This document shows positions 6,807-8,025 of a stretch of 8,025 bases of DNA, piece after piece. Location: assembly GCA_030643455.1 (NCBI GenBank), contig DAOWLV010000125.1:1-8025 (forward strand), read 5' to 3'. A program made the translations under genes and the position numbers. Positions within the stretch are counted from its first letter, which is position 1. Each line of letters starts with the position of its first letter. The stretch is from Candidatus Krumholzibacteriia bacterium (GTDB lineage: Bacteria > Krumholzibacteriota > Krumholzibacteriia > LZORAL124-64-63). Under the pieces are notes generated by a model that was given only the letters and a program-made list of their open reading frames with translations, made no database searches and was not told the DNA's origin.

Positions 6807-8025
6807 GCCAGGAACTGGCAGCACGGCTCGTGGTGGGGTTGGCAGGGACCTGGCCAACGGCTTTCGAATCCACCTGGCTTGCCCAATGGCAACCATCCGG
6901 TGTTATTTTGTTTTCGCATAACGTGAAAAATTACAAAGCATTACATGATCTTTGTGACGTGCTCCACCAACTGGTGGAGGGTCTGGAGATTTCGGCAGAC
7001 CACGAGGGCGGCGCGGTTTCCCAACTTGCCGAGGCCCTGGGCAGGCCGCCCTCGGCCTGGAGTCTGGGGGTCCTGGATGACGTGGGTTTGACGGCCAACG
7101 TCTACGAGGAAACAGGCAACCGTCTGCGCGAGGCCGGGATCGACCGTGTCCTGGCGCCGGTGGCCGATGTCTTGACCGAGATCCGCAATCCCGTGATCGG
7201 TGCCCGCTCCTTCGGCCATGATGTTCCCCTGGTGACCCGGCACACTGTCGCGGCGGTCACCGGCCTGCTCACCGCGGACATGAAGGTCTGCCTCAAACAC
7301 TGGCCTGGACACGGCGGCAGCAGCGGTGACAGCCATCTCGGGGAAACCGCAGTCCGCCAGGGCGCGCTTCCGGCTCCTTTCGAAAGCGGGCTGACCGCAG
7401 GTGCCGGCGCGGTGATGGTCGGTCATTTGCTCATTGACCCGGTCCAAGACGATGCGGACGCCCTGCCAGCGACCCTGGACCGGGAATACATGACCGGTTC
7501 CAGGCAGAGGCTCGGTACCGGACATGTCGAAGACCTGCTCTTTTTCGCCGACGACATCACCATGGGCGCCCTGGGTCCGGCCATGAAACGCCTTGGTATC
7601 TCGGTGCCCGGATCCCAGGATACGGGTTTATTCGATCCCGCATCGCTTCCGTTGGCCTGGTTCGAACAGTTCGCCTTGGCCGGTTGCGACCGGCTTCTGA
7701 TCAGGGGCATTCCCGCCACGGCGTTTCCCCTGGCAGGGAAACCGGACGGTCGGGAAGGCAGGGTGGATTCGGAATCGCAGGCGGAGCCCAGGTTTTCACC
7801 AGGGCCTTATGCCGAGGTGAGGCAGCGTTTGTGGACCCTGGCAGGGTCAGAATTTCCGGATCCTGACACCGATCTGCTGTGGCTGGATTTTTCGAGCACG
7901 GATCGCTGGGGAGCCGCAGCGGGTCAAAATGAAGGGCTCGGGCATGGCAGTGTCCTTGACGCCCTTCAGGTCCGCTTTTCGCGGATGTTCCATTCGGTGA
8001 GTACGACTCCTGATCCTCTTCCATC
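6803..8025 (+). CDS. GH3 beta-N-acetylhexosaminidase, NagZ-like (3' end outside window)
   Basis: The frame stays open from 6803 to the window edge (407 full codons); the C-terminus is missing. NagZ enzymes remove GlcNAc from GlcNAc-anhydroMurNAc-peptides during cell-wall recycling. Family motifs appear in order: PSGVILFSHN (31-40), ISADHEGG (63-70), APVADV (118-123), NPVIGARSFG (129-138), KHWPGHGGSSGDSH (165-178, matching KH-x-PGHG-x4-DSH of the GH3 N-acetylhexosaminidases, with D176/H178 as the acid-base pair), VMVGHLLID (204-212) and FADDITMG (248-255, D250 as probable nucleophile). There is no signal peptide, so it is predicted cytoplasmic. The family arginines usually found as EGGRVxR are A71 and Q74 here, and GDRSFG reads GARSFG. 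At more than 407 residues it exceeds single-domain NagZ (E. coli, about 340) and probably has an additional C-terminal domain, as in Bacillus NagZ. It overlaps the SpoIID gene by 4 nt (ATGA), indicating one operon. Confidence 0.9.
   Translation, partial: MSQELAARLVVGLAGTWPTAFESTWLAQWQPSGVILFSHNVKNYKALHDLCDVLHQLVEGLEISADHEGGAVSQLAEALGRPPSAWSLGVLDDVGLTANVYEETGNRLREAGIDRVLAPVADVLTEIRNPVIGARSFGHDVPLVTRHTVAAVTGLLTADMKVCLKHWPGHGGSSGDSHLGETAVRQGALPAPFESGLTAGAGAVMVGHLLIDPVQDDADALPATLDREYMTGSRQRLGTGHVEDLLFFADDITMGALGPAMKRLGISVPGSQDTGLFDPASLPLAWFEQFALAGCDRLLIRGIPATAFPLAGKPDGREGRVDSESQAEPRFSPGPYAEVRQRLWTLAGSEFPDPDTDLLWLDFSSTDRWGAAAGQNEGLGHGSVLDALQVRFSRMFHSVSTTPDPLP

Noticed and set aside
5826..6896. A 356-codon open frame on the minus strand opposite the SpoIID gene
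   Set aside because: It is codon-aligned with the sense gene and explained by rarity of TTA/CTA/TCA codons; it has no domain, while the sense protein matches a known family throughout.
6941..7525. A 194-codon minus-strand open frame opposite the NagZ-like gene
   Set aside because: It is the codon-aligned complement of a clearly coding GH3 frame and ends at that gene's TTA codon. No independent coding evidence.
1..8025. CRISPR arrays, insertion sequences, attachment sites, tRNA or rRNA genes
   Set aside because: No regularly spaced repeats, transposase motifs, terminal inverted repeats or structured RNA signatures were seen on either strand.

Overview
This is a bacterial window of high GC content (about 60% by eye). 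All four recognisable genes lie on the + strand. Three of the products carry export signals: a small signal-peptide protein, a very large gingipain-family (C25) protease, and a SpoIID/LytB-domain lipoprotein. The fourth is a NagZ-like glycoside hydrolase with no signal peptide, cut by the right edge. The C25 protein combines a propeptide-like N-terminus, PorU-like segments and a FlgD/type-IX-sorting-like C-terminal beta domain. With the high-GC, Gram-negative-style envelope proteins, this suggests an FCB-superphylum lineage outside classical Bacteroidota, such as Krumholzibacteriota, Eisenbacteria, Latescibacterota or relatives. That placement is inference from protein style; no phylogenetic marker is present.

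Layout: 56-688 is a secreted 210-residue cohesin-like protein with a distinctive short tail. A strong GC-rich hairpin at 735-764 closes that unit. At 806-834 there is a near-consensus promoter (TTGACC, 17 bp, TATAAT), followed by a leader of about 63 nt. The 1478-residue C25 protease runs from 905 to 5341. After 49 bp, a SpoIID/LytB-domain lipoprotein occupies 5391-6806. Its stop overlaps the start of a GH3 NagZ-type beta-N-acetylhexosaminidase (ATGA), which runs from 6803 past the end of the window.

Functionally there appear to be two themes. The left half concerns surface and exported proteins: a protease related to the type IX secretion sortase/gingipain family beside a secreted beta-sandwich protein. 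The right half looks like peptidoglycan turnover. SpoIID-type enzymes are lytic transglycosylases acting on denuded glycan, and NagZ removes GlcNAc from the resulting anhydro-muropeptides, so the overlapping pair would handle consecutive steps on the two sides of the inner membrane.

Nothing indicates mobile DNA, CRISPR, tRNA or rRNA. The more unusual points are the non-canonical details of known families (GHA instead of GHG in the protease, loss of the usual Cys/His loop in SpoIID, loss of family arginines in NagZ) and the C-terminal tail of the first protein. I do not see a clear wholly new system.
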